From positions 1 through 9,889 of the forward strand of contig JAFPWQ010000038.1 in the NCBI GenBank assembly GCA_017394925.1: DNA of 9,889 nt, given 5' to 3'. Positions 1 through 5,220 of this stretch are shown here, piece after piece. Origin of the DNA: Synergistaceae bacterium (lineage in GTDB: Bacteria > Synergistota > Synergistia > Synergistales > Aminobacteriaceae). Numbering within the stretch: the first letter of the stretch is position 1; each line of letters opens with the position of its first letter. A program made the position numbers and the translations under genes. The notes under the pieces are model-generated. The model had not been told where the DNA came from. It searched no databases and was given only the letters and a program-made list of their open reading frames with translations.

Positions 1-788
1 GCTGCCTCCATGACATCGAATGAGCGCATCTGCTGATAGTTATAGCCCATGACATTCATGCTTGCACGTTCAGCCATTGCATTCTTGAGCTTCTTTATGC
101 CTTCGTCATCATCTACTGTATTGACCGAACCGAAATAGAAATTCAGCGGCTCAATTCCGTATGTAGCAAACGCAGGTCTGATTTTCTCTACTGCCTCGTT
201 GGACATGTCTTCAAGATACGTATTTATCTCGAATATATTTATTTTCTTCTGAGACATATACGTTGCAATCATGTCGCTCATTCTTGAGAGTATTAATCCC
301 TTGAAGTAGTTCTCAATGTCAGAGCGTGAAAGACTTGATTTATTCCCCGCAAGTTTAATCACGAACTGCCTGCTCTCTGATATTCTTATCCCGAACTGGC
401 CGTACGCACGAATATATACGGGTATCTGGTACTCAGGATCACGCAATAATAACGGTGTCTGAGTTCCCCATTTGATGTCGAGTAAATTCACTTTGTTGAC
501 GAACCATACGCCTGCCTTGAATGCACTTTCACCGCCCGTTGCAAGATTCATGAGCCTGCCGAGTATGGGAATGTTGTCGGTCGATAATGTATGTCTGCCC
601 GGACCGAACAGATCTAACGCCTGACCGTCGCGGAATAATATTGCCTCCTGTGCTTCGCGGACGATTAATTGCGTCCAGTTGCCGAGTTCCTCACTTTTTG
701 CCGGATTCCTGCGGTCAACGTAACGCCACGCAAGAATGTCATTCGAGTTAATACTATCATCCCATTGTACTATTTGAACTATTGCCAT
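1..788 (-). CDS. SPFH-domain protein, YdjI-like (partial, C-terminus beyond window)
   Basis: Reading leftward from ATG at 788, 262 codons are open and run off the window edge, so the C-terminus is missing. The start has a strong Shine-Dalgarno (GAGGTGAT, 802-795) six bases upstream. The N-terminal region reads QLIVREAQEAILFRDGQAL, then DLFGPGRHTLSTDNIPILG, TGGES and IKWGTQTPLLLRDPEYQIPV. This series is typical of the bacterial SPFH family that includes Bacillus subtilis YdjI, often labelled 'virion core protein-like'. No signal peptide or membrane segment is visible in this part. In B. subtilis, YdjI works with YdjG/YdjH and PspA in membrane-stress protection; whether that holds here is inference, because no pspA or ydjGH neighbour is in view. 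Many relatives carry a C-terminal zinc ribbon, which would lie outside the window. Family call is confident; function is not. Confidence 0.87.
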   Translation of the reverse strand, partial: MAIVQIVQWDDSINSNDILAWRYVDRRNPAKSEELGNWTQLIVREAQEAILFRDGQALDLFGPGRHTLSTDNIPILGRLMNLATGGESAFKAGVWFVNKVNLLDIKWGTQTPLLLRDPEYQIPVYIRAYGQFGIRISESRQFVIKLAGNKSSLSRSDIENYFKGLILSRMSDMIATYMSQKKINIFEINTYLEDMSNEAVEKIRPAFATYGIEPLNFYFGSVNTVDDDEGIKKLKNAMAERASMNVMGYNYQQMRSFDVMEA

Positions 789-1020
789 TCTATTATCACC
801 TCACTGTATTTTTTCACAACAGTATCATATTCCTTTCCATATATATATATTACCTCATTACTGATAGTTCACGCTATGTCCTGTTTAAGTTTCCAGAATT
901 AAGTTTGGATATGCTGCAATGAATAAAGTTTACACGCTGATAATTTAAATTTGAAGAAATTCTACCGATGCATTTTGAGCGGGATATTTATCTTTTAATG
1001 ATTTATATAGTATTATAATC
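789..1020. other. intergenic region between tRNA-Ala and the SPFH gene
   Basis: No coding sequence is supported in this A+T-rich 232-bp gap. It holds an (AT)6 run at 839-850, three short A/TAAGTTT words (886-892, 900-906, 925-931) and two related words AGTTCACGCT (866-875) and AGTTTACACGCT (928-939). No hairpin followed by a T-run is visible downstream of the tRNA on the minus strand, so how the tRNA transcript ends is unclear. A weak extracytoplasmic-sigma-like promoter for the SPFH gene may lie at 870-894. Confidence 0.6.
870..894 (-). promoter_or_regulatory. possible ECF-sigma-like promoter for the SPFH gene
   Basis: On the minus strand GGAAAC (894-889) is followed after 15 bases by CGTG (873-870). 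This resembles the ECF-type pattern (GAAAC, 16-17 bases, CGT) used by SigW-class factors. It would give a leader of about 75 nt before the ATG at 788. No good sigma-70 pair was found upstream of this gene. The match is short and the spacer is one base under the usual value, so this is tentative. Confidence 0.22.
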
Positions 1021-1096
1021 TGGTGGAGCTGAGGAGATTCGAACTCCCGGCCTCGACAATGCGAATGTCGCGCGCTCCCAACTGCGCTACAGCCCC
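1021..1096 (-). tRNA. tRNA-Ala (anticodon CGC)
   Basis: Read on the minus strand, the 76 nt fold into a complete cloverleaf. The acceptor stem is GGGGCTG/CAGCTCC, the D-stem GCGC/GCGC, the anticodon stem CGACA/TGTCG with loop TTCGCAT, and the T-arm GGGAG-TTCGAAT-CTCCT. The discriminator A and the CCA end are encoded. The anticodon is CGC, reading GCG alanine codons. The acceptor stem contains the G3:U70 wobble pair, the classic identity element for alanyl-tRNA synthetase, which confirms the amino acid. A near-consensus promoter sits just upstream. Confidence 0.96.
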
Positions 1097-1114
1097 GCTA
1101 TTTTAACGCAAAGT

Positions 1115-1143
1115 ATTTTATGCCCGCAGAACTTTCTTGTCAA
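1115..1143 (-). promoter_or_regulatory. sigma-70-type promoter of tRNA-Ala
   Basis: On the minus strand a perfect -35 box TTGACA (1143-1138) is followed after exactly 17 bases by TAAAAT (1120-1115). Transcription would start near 1108, about 12 nt before the mature 5' end of the tRNA at 1096, a normal leader length for a single tRNA gene. The -35 box overlaps the -35 box of the opposing HD-domain gene promoter. Confidence 0.75.
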
Positions 1144-1165
1144 CTTCACATGTACACTTTATTAT
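1137..1165 (+). promoter_or_regulatory. sigma-70-type promoter of the HD-domain gene
   Basis: TTGTCA (1137-1142), 17 bases, then TATTAT (1160-1165). Transcription would begin near 1172, just before the AAAGGAG ribosome site at 1182-1188. This placement excludes the upstream ATG at 1120 and supports the TTG start at 1198. The -35 box is shared, in opposite orientation, with the tRNA-Ala promoter. Confidence 0.6.
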
Positions 1166-1181
1166 TTATACATCTATGTGC

Positions 1182-1200
1182 AAAGGAGAAATTCAGATTG
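1182..1200 (+). promoter_or_regulatory. ribosome binding site and TTG start of the HD-domain gene
   Basis: AAAGGAG (1182-1188) is followed after nine bases by TTG (1198-1200), in frame with the HD-domain reading frame. The longer alternative from ATG 1120 has no ribosome site, begins upstream of the predicted promoter, and would add 26 residues with no family resemblance. Confidence 0.7.
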
Positions 1201-2001
1201 ATATTTGACAAAGCCAAAATATCGGAGAACTGCGAAGAATTTTTTTCGCTCTACAATGAATTCAGCGAGAACAGAGACAAGATTTATGACATGTGCCAGA
1301 GAAAAAAATTTCATACGCGCCGTGTTGCTGAAAATTGTATTTTCATAGCCAGTCATATGGGGCTTGATGATTATGATTGCAGTCTTGCATGGATAATCGG
1401 AGAACTTCATGATTTTGCGCGTTTCGGTCAGGCAGTGGTAACGGAGACATTCGTAGATTCAGAACGTTTTCATCATGCCAGATTAGGCGCGAGGCTTTTA
1501 TTCACGCATGGAATGATAGAAGATATCATCCCGAATTATGACGAAGTAAGCGAAGAAGATAAAATCATAATGGAAAAAGCAGTGTACTATCATAGCGATT
1601 ATGCATTGCCTGAAGGACTCACTGACAGAGAAGAACTTTTCTGTAAGATAGTGAGAGATGCAGACAAGGTTGATATTTTCCGGACAGTAACAGAAGACAG
1701 CTTTGAAGCGATATACAGGTGCAGCAAAGAGGACATAATGAAGTCTGATATTTCAGAACCTGTTGAAGAAGCATTTCTCCGTCATGTAACGGTCAATAAC
1801 AAGTATCGGATAACTTATGCTGACCGTTGGCTGTCGCATATAGCGTTATGTTTCGGACTGGAATACGAATCATCAAAACAGAGAGCCATAGACGAAGGAT
1901 ATTTGCTCACAATGCTTGAGATTGAATTCCTGAATCCTGAAGTGCAGAACCGCTACTTAAGAATGAAGTCTAATGTGAAAGAATTTCTAGGTCTGAAATG
2001 A
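1198..2001 (+). CDS. HD-domain metal-dependent phosphohydrolase
   Basis: From the TTG start the product is 267 residues. It carries the HD-superfamily metal-site pattern: a leading His in FHTRRV (His39), the HD doublet in GELHDFARF (71-72), histidines in RFHHARLG (92-93) and YYHSDY (132), and the distal Asp in RDADKVDIFR (154-156). HD proteins hydrolyse phosphate esters of nucleotides or related compounds using divalent metals. The substrate cannot be read from the sequence, and no GGDEF, synthetase or nucleic-acid-binding partner domain is fused. No signal peptide is seen, so it is probably cytoplasmic. It stands alone on the plus strand between a divergent tRNA gene and a convergent pfk, and has its own promoter. 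No plus-strand terminator is evident beyond the shared hairpin at 2015-2042. Confidence is high for the fold and low for the exact reaction. Confidence 0.85.
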   Translation: MIFDKAKISENCEEFFSLYNEFSENRDKIYDMCQRKKFHTRRVAENCIFIASHMGLDDYDCSLAWIIGELHDFARFGQAVVTETFVDSERFHHARLGARLLFTHGMIEDIIPNYDEVSEEDKIIMEKAVYYHSDYALPEGLTDREELFCKIVRDADKVDIFRTVTEDSFEAIYRCSKEDIMKSDISEPVEEAFLRHVTVNNKYRITYADRWLSHIALCFGLEYESSKQRAIDEGYLLTMLEIEFLNPEVQNRYLRMKSNVKEFLGLK

Positions 2002-2009
2002 ACACGCAC

Positions 2010-2042
2010 AAAAAATCCCCCTGCCGTTAATGACAAGGGGAT
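2010..2042 (-). terminator. intrinsic terminator of the pgeF-pfk transcript
   Basis: On the minus strand ATCCCCTTGTC pairs with GGCAGGGGGAT (11 pairs, two of them G-T, loop of six), followed directly by a run of Ts (2014-2010). It lies 14 bases past the pfk stop codon. On the plus strand the hairpin also lies just after the HD-domain gene, but no T-run follows it in that direction, so it serves the minus strand best. Confidence 0.85.
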
Positions 2043-2056
2043 AATGATTCAATCTT

Positions 2057-3277
2057 CTAGCTGTACTGTCTTTCGACTGCACCGTGAACTTCTTCAAGAT
2101 CAGCTTCGTATTTCTGTCTGAATCTCCCGAAGCACACATCCATCTGCTCATAGAACGTAACGCTCTCAAGTCCCACAAAACGCTGAGCAATTGCTTCACT
2201 CGTTGGCATGTAGCGGATCTTTCCGTTGTACATCTTGACGACCGTAACGCCGCTCACTCCTTCATCAAGCAAAATAACTGCTGCTGCTCCGATCTGCTTT
2301 CCGAAATTTACGTCATAAGCCGAAGTTGAACCGCTCCTGACGATATGACTCGGAATAACTTCGCGGATTTCAGGAATCTCAAAAACGCCTGGAACATACA
2401 TTCCTGATGTCTTCATGAACTGCTTTATCTCCGGGTCATCACGCATCATATCTTCAAGTGTTTCTTTCACGAAGCGGCCGGCACCCGCGAGTCTTGGATG
2501 TCCGAATGAGTCAGTTTTTGCTCCGCCGCCGTCTGAGAATAATTTTCCGTCCTCACCCCTGACACCTTCAGCAACTACTATCGTGTATGTTCCTGCGTGA
2601 ACGTCAGATCTCAGAATACGCCTGATGTAATAATGCTTTAAGTGTGCGTATACAGCATTGAAATCAACGGGCACTTCAGGAATCAAAATACAATCTGCAT
2701 CTGCCGCAATGCCGCCCCTAAACGCCGTATGTCCTGCATAACGTCCGAATACTTCAATGACCATGATACGGTTGTGAGTTGTTCCTGTTGTCTTGAGGTC
2801 ATCAACGATTGATGCAATTTTATTGATTGCAGAGTCTCCGCCGACTGAATATGTTTGCAGGTCTAAGTCCATCGTTTTGGGTGCATGTACGCAGGGTATT
2901 CCGTGTTCGGATAAATCGACAACTACGCTTCCAGTGTCATCACCGCCGGAAATGACAAGTCCATCGATATTATGCTTGCGGAGTCCCATCATGATACGGT
3001 CATATTTGTCGGGGTCGTTAATCTTTGAGATTTTCACGCGGCTGTGTCCCGCATCGCTTCCTGCAAACTGTGAATTAACATGATCTGTGCGTTCTTCATC
3101 AAGTTCAACAAGATGATCGAAGTCAACGAGATTATAGAGTCCCGCATAGCCGTTCGGAATCGTGTATGTACGAATTCCGCGCATGAGTGCCGTTTTCGCT
3201 GCGCCTCTGATAACTGCATTAAGACCTCCGCAGTCGCCTCCTGAGGTGATGATGCCGATGTTCTTCATTTTGCCCAA
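2057..3277 (-). CDS. pfk: 6-phosphofructokinase, likely pyrophosphate-dependent type
   Basis: The 406-residue product phosphorylates fructose 6-phosphate to the 1,6-bisphosphate in glycolysis. The PFK fold is clear: phosphate-loop-like TSGGDCGGLNA (11-21), ISGGDD (109-114), APKTMDLD (132-139), VGGDSA, and the substrate loop VIEVFGRYAGHTA (173-185). Two positions separate ATP from pyrophosphate enzymes. The residue after GGD is Asp114 (Gly in E. coli PfkA), and Lys134 precedes T-M-D (Gly in PfkA). Both match the PPi-using or mixed clade, which catalyses a reversible reaction. The catalytic Asp137 and Asp139 are kept, but the usual Asn between them is Leu. The start is TTG at 3277, ten bases after AAAGGAG (3294-3288); ATG 3268 is 19 bases away. 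It lies 57 bp after pgeF, probably co-transcribed; a TATAAT at 3326-3321 without a -35 leaves a separate promoter possible. Confidence 0.93.
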   Translation of the reverse strand: MGKMKNIGIITSGGDCGGLNAVIRGAAKTALMRGIRTYTIPNGYAGLYNLVDFDHLVELDEERTDHVNSQFAGSDAGHSRVKISKINDPDKYDRIMMGLRKHNIDGLVISGGDDTGSVVVDLSEHGIPCVHAPKTMDLDLQTYSVGGDSAINKIASIVDDLKTTGTTHNRIMVIEVFGRYAGHTAFRGGIAADADCILIPEVPVDFNAVYAHLKHYYIRRILRSDVHAGTYTIVVAEGVRGEDGKLFSDGGGAKTDSFGHPRLAGAGRFVKETLEDMMRDDPEIKQFMKTSGMYVPGVFEIPEIREVIPSHIVRSGSTSAYDVNFGKQIGAAAVILLDEGVSGVTVVKMYNGKIRYMPTSEAIAQRFVGLESVTFYEQMDVCFGRFRQKYEADLEEVHGAVERQYS

Positions 3278-3294
3278 GATAAAAACTCTCCTTT
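3277..3294 (-). promoter_or_regulatory. ribosome binding site deciding the TTG start of pfk
   Basis: AAAGGAG (3294-3288, minus strand) is ten bases before the TTG at 3277 but 19 bases before the first ATG at 3268. The TTG start adds M-G-K in front of M-K-N-I-G, matching the N-terminal layout of many PFK proteins. Confidence 0.65.
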
Positions 3295-3334
3295 GTGAAT
3301 AAGATTATGTGAATGAATTAATTATACAGTTAAA

Positions 3335-3988
3335 TTATATTATTTTCGCGTACAAAGTCATTCTTTCATGAATATCTCCGCGCCTGTATGAATAACATTC
3401 TGGATTAGTATATGTGTTTATTCCTGAGAGTGTTATATTCTTTTCATCAAGTCCGCATTCAAGTAATTGTGTTTTAATTTCGCCGGCCAAATCAAAATAT
3501 ATTTTTTCGTCTCTCACATCAAAATTCTCACGGTGAAATTCATTCATGCCTTTAATGCTCCATTCTTCACGTAAATCACGTTCATAATCATCACGGGCTA
3601 TGCATGGCCCAATCCACGCACATGATTTTTTCATCTCATCATGACCGTATAATTCTTTCACGAGCGCGAGACCTTTACCCGAAATATTAAGCACAGTCCC
3701 TTTGAATCCAGAATGAAGAAGCATGAGCCATTTTTCACCGTAAATCATAACGGGCGCACAGTCAGCATATCTCATTGAGGCAGATACTTTTGATGTCGTG
3801 AGAAGTAAACCGTCAGCTTTTGGGCGTTCGGGCAGAATATAATTCACAGCGTTATCATCGTTAATCTGAATGATAGTATCTCCGTGAATCTGTTCTGGTG
3901 ATATTCGCGGCATTGAATCTATTTCACTTAGTGAATCATTTTTCATGAAGAACTGTGCGTAAATATTTTCAGGCGTTTTTATTTGCAC
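3335..3988 (-). CDS. pgeF: YfiH/LACC1-family purine nucleoside phosphorylase (laccase-domain protein)
   Basis: The 217-residue product matches the YfiH/DUF152 (PgeF, LACC1) family, once called polyphenol oxidases. Members cleave purine nucleosides with phosphate and may deaminate adenosine in the cytoplasm; PgeF of E. coli also has a reported role in peptidoglycan edit-correction. Metal-site residues are in place: His35 in QIHGD, Cys77 in RYADCAPV and His92 in LLHSGFKGT. Other family motifs are WIGPCIARDDYE (125-136) and CYSYRRGD (198-205). Deviations: the common HAGWRGT is HSGFKGT, and the C-terminal CT..N motif reads NTYTNPECYSYRR. The start is GTG at 3988. The only upstream AAAGGAA is about 14 bases away, longer than usual, and no ATG, GTG or TTG fits better; Met15 is an alternative. 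It is first in a likely two-gene transcript with pfk and divergent from the transporter. Confidence 0.88.
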   Translation of the reverse strand: MQIKTPENIYAQFFMKNDSLSEIDSMPRISPEQIHGDTIIQINDDNAVNYILPERPKADGLLLTTSKVSASMRYADCAPVMIYGEKWLMLLHSGFKGTVLNISGKGLALVKELYGHDEMKKSCAWIGPCIARDDYERDLREEWSIKGMNEFHRENFDVRDEKIYFDLAGEIKTQLLECGLDEKNITLSGINTYTNPECYSYRRGDIHERMTLYAKII

Positions 3989-3996
3989 GATGTACT

Positions 3997-4026
3997 TTGT
4001 TATTCCTTTCGTGATTCTGTTATATT
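3997..4026 (+). promoter_or_regulatory. candidate promoter of the AEC transporter gene
   Basis: TTGTTA (3997-4002), 18 bases, then TATATT (4021-4026), giving a leader of about 25 nt before the ATG at 4058. The opposing strand has TATAAT at 4034-4029, a possible -10 for pgeF, though no -35 accompanies it. The 69-bp divergent gap may therefore hold overlapping promoters. Confidence 0.4.
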
Positions 4027-4057
4027 AAATTATATTTCATGATAAGGAGGTCTGCTC

Positions 4058-5002
4058 ATGAAACTTGATTTATTTATGGTCATGTCGAATCTAATCAGCC
4101 TGTTCGCTTTAATCGCTGTGGGATATATTGCTATACGTTCAGGCATATTAACACAAAAAGCCTCAGTTCATTTTACGACTCTCTTAATGAAAATTACTTT
4201 ACCCTGCACAATATTTATATCGCTTGTGAGCCGTGAATATGATCCTGCATTTGTTCATGACAGCATGATAATGATGATTGCCGGTTTAATAGTGTTTTCA
4301 GGAATGCTCTATCTCTCGCGTTATATTGCGATTCTCATCAAAGTCGATAAAAGCTACAGGGGAGTGTGGGCGTTTTCGTGTGCATTCTCGAATTCCGGCT
4401 TTATGGGATTCCCGATTTGCCTTGCACTATTCGGTCCTGAAGGCTTAGCGTTGTCTGTCGTGCTTAATATTGCGTTCAACATGACGGTATACACGATCGG
4501 AGCAATAGAGATAAGCCATGATAACCCTGAAAATGATGCCGAGAAGTTAAGCATGAAGGCAATAATATTCAGCACCGTAAATATTTCGACACTCGTGAGC
4601 CTGATATTTTATTTCGGAAGGATTCCAGTTCCGGATTTCATTGCTTCACCCGTGAGCTATCTTTCAGGGATAACGACTCCGATTTCAATGATAATAATCG
4701 GCATGGCCTTAGCGCGTGAACGAGGGCTTGAGTTATTCACGAATAGAGATGCATGGATAAGTACATTATTCCGTCTGATAATCTATCCTGTTGCTTTATG
4801 TCTGCTGCTGAGATTCATTCCGTTTGGAGGCAATCCGTTAATCTGGGCGGTGCTTGTGATAGTGGTAGCGATGCCCGGTGCAAGTGTTACGGCTGTATTG
4901 TGTCAGATCTACAACGGGAATATAGATTTTTCCGCAAAAGCAATGTTTCTTCAGAATCTTATGTGTGTCCTAACAATCCCGTTAGTATGCATGATACTGT
5001 AG
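4058..5002 (+). CDS. AEC (auxin efflux carrier) family membrane transporter
   Basis: The 314-residue product is very hydrophobic, with about ten membrane segments in two halves. The first half spans roughly residues 8-151, beginning with NLISLFALIAVGYIAIRSGIL. A charged loop (SHDNPENDAEKL, about 153-164) follows, then the second half. Hallmarks of bacterial AEC permeases are visible: GYIAIRSGIL with LLMKITLPCTIF in the first two segments, CAFSNSGFMGFPI in the middle of the first half, and VAMPGASVTAVLCQIY near the end. Family members in the inner membrane move organic acids such as malate or malonate, or other anions; the substrate here cannot be told. A strong AAGGAGGT lies seven bases before the ATG. 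The gene is alone on its strand, divergent from pgeF, and followed by a likely terminator at 5022-5068. Confidence 0.9.
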   Translation: MKLDLFMVMSNLISLFALIAVGYIAIRSGILTQKASVHFTTLLMKITLPCTIFISLVSREYDPAFVHDSMIMMIAGLIVFSGMLYLSRYIAILIKVDKSYRGVWAFSCAFSNSGFMGFPICLALFGPEGLALSVVLNIAFNMTVYTIGAIEISHDNPENDAEKLSMKAIIFSTVNISTLVSLIFYFGRIPVPDFIASPVSYLSGITTPISMIIIGMALARERGLELFTNRDAWISTLFRLIIYPVALCLLLRFIPFGGNPLIWAVLVIVVAMPGASVTAVLCQIYNGNIDFSAKAMFLQNLMCVLTIPLVCMIL

Positions 5003-5015
5003 CAGGTAAGCTCTA

Positions 5016-5068
5016 AAGAAAAGCGGCTGATTTCTTTACGCAGCAGAGGATATTATGCCGCTCTTTTT
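5016..5068 (+). terminator. probable intrinsic terminator of the transporter gene
   Basis: AGCGGC (5022-5027) pairs with GCCGCT (5057-5062), followed by C and five Ts (5064-5068). The loop is long (29 nt) and may hold its own small GCTG/CAGC pairing. Position and T-run fit a terminator, but the stem is only six pairs. Confidence 0.5.
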
Positions 5069-5095
5069 GAATTACCTGATGTATAGTGAAGACTA

Positions 5096-5104
5096 TGATA
5101 TAAT
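5096..5104 (+). promoter_or_regulatory. extended -10 promoter element upstream of the glycosyltransferase
   Basis: TGATATAAT (5096-5104) is a perfect extended -10 box (TGn-TATAAT), which can work without a -35. Transcription would start near 5111, upstream of the AGGAG (5134-5138) and ATG (5148). It lies after the transporter terminator, so it could drive the glycosyltransferase independently. Confidence 0.4.
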
Positions 5105-5133
5105 TCACAAAAAGTAAGGTTTGTAGTGTAAAC

Positions 5134-5150
5134 AGGAGTTGACATTCATG
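5134..5150 (+). promoter_or_regulatory. ribosome binding site and ATG of the out-of-frame glycosyltransferase 5' end
   Basis: AGGAG (5134-5138), nine bases, ATG (5148-5150). This is the only convincing translation start upstream of the glycosyltransferase. In the sequence as given it leads into 40 codons and stops at TAA 5268-5270, in a frame different from the glycosyltransferase. Confidence 0.55.
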
Positions 5151-5168
5151 TGCGAAAAGATGTATAAT
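5139..5168 (+). promoter_or_regulatory. consensus -35/-10 pair overlapping the glycosyltransferase 5' end
   Basis: TTGACA (5139-5144), 18 bases, TATAAT (5163-5168): both boxes match the sigma-70 consensus exactly, with a slightly long spacer. Transcription would start near 5175, inside the 8-bp repeat tract and downstream of the ATG at 5148. If active, the message would lack any good ribosome site before the glycosyltransferase frame. Confidence 0.4.
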
Positions 5169-5220
5169 CAGCCGTTCAGCCGTTCAGCATACTTGTCCAT
5201 TAATATCCGTAATAGTTCCT
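5143..5220 (+). pseudogene. upstream, start-less coding segment of the glycosyltransferase
   Basis: In the frame of the GTG at 5221 the 26 codons from 5143 to 5220 are open (a TGA closes them at 5140-5142) and end in PLISVIVPV, running on into YKVEKYLNR. That is the canonical first beta-strand of family 2 glycosyltransferases. There is no ATG, GTG, TTG or CTG start in this frame here. The segment therefore looks like true coding sequence cut off from its start (ATG 5148, another frame) by an indel, most likely at the repeat 5168-5188. Confidence 0.7.
5168..5188 (+). repeat. tandem 8-bp repeat, about 2.6 copies
   Basis: The unit GCCGTTCA occurs at 5171-5178 and 5179-5186, with matching partial sequence on both sides, so the periodic tract spans 5168-5188. 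It lies between the only good start (ATG 5148) and the conserved glycosyltransferase sequence. Because the unit is not a multiple of three, copy number sets the frame: two copies give a 40-residue peptide, while three or zero copies join ATG 5148 to the glycosyltransferase. Confidence 0.85.

Noticed and set aside
839..850. (AT)6 run as a meaningful repeat
   Set aside because: A short dinucleotide run in A+T-rich intergenic DNA, outside any coding frame and too far from promoter boxes to support a role.
669..902. 77-codon plus-strand reading frame
   Set aside because: It is antisense to the start of the SPFH gene and its upstream region, with no family resemblance.
1120..1197. Upstream ATG at 1120 as the start of the HD-domain gene
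   Set aside because: It has no ribosome site, overlaps the -10 of the tRNA promoter, and lies before the gene's own predicted transcription start; TTG 1198 has AAAGGAG at nine bases.
2010..2042. Terminator for the plus-strand HD-domain gene
   Set aside because: The hairpin is correctly placed, but no T-run follows it on the plus strand; its T-run serves the minus strand only.
4753..5016. 87-codon plus-strand reading frame overlapping the transporter's end
   Set aside because: It is an alternative frame of the transporter gene with no recognisable domain; the transporter frame contains the conserved final membrane segments.
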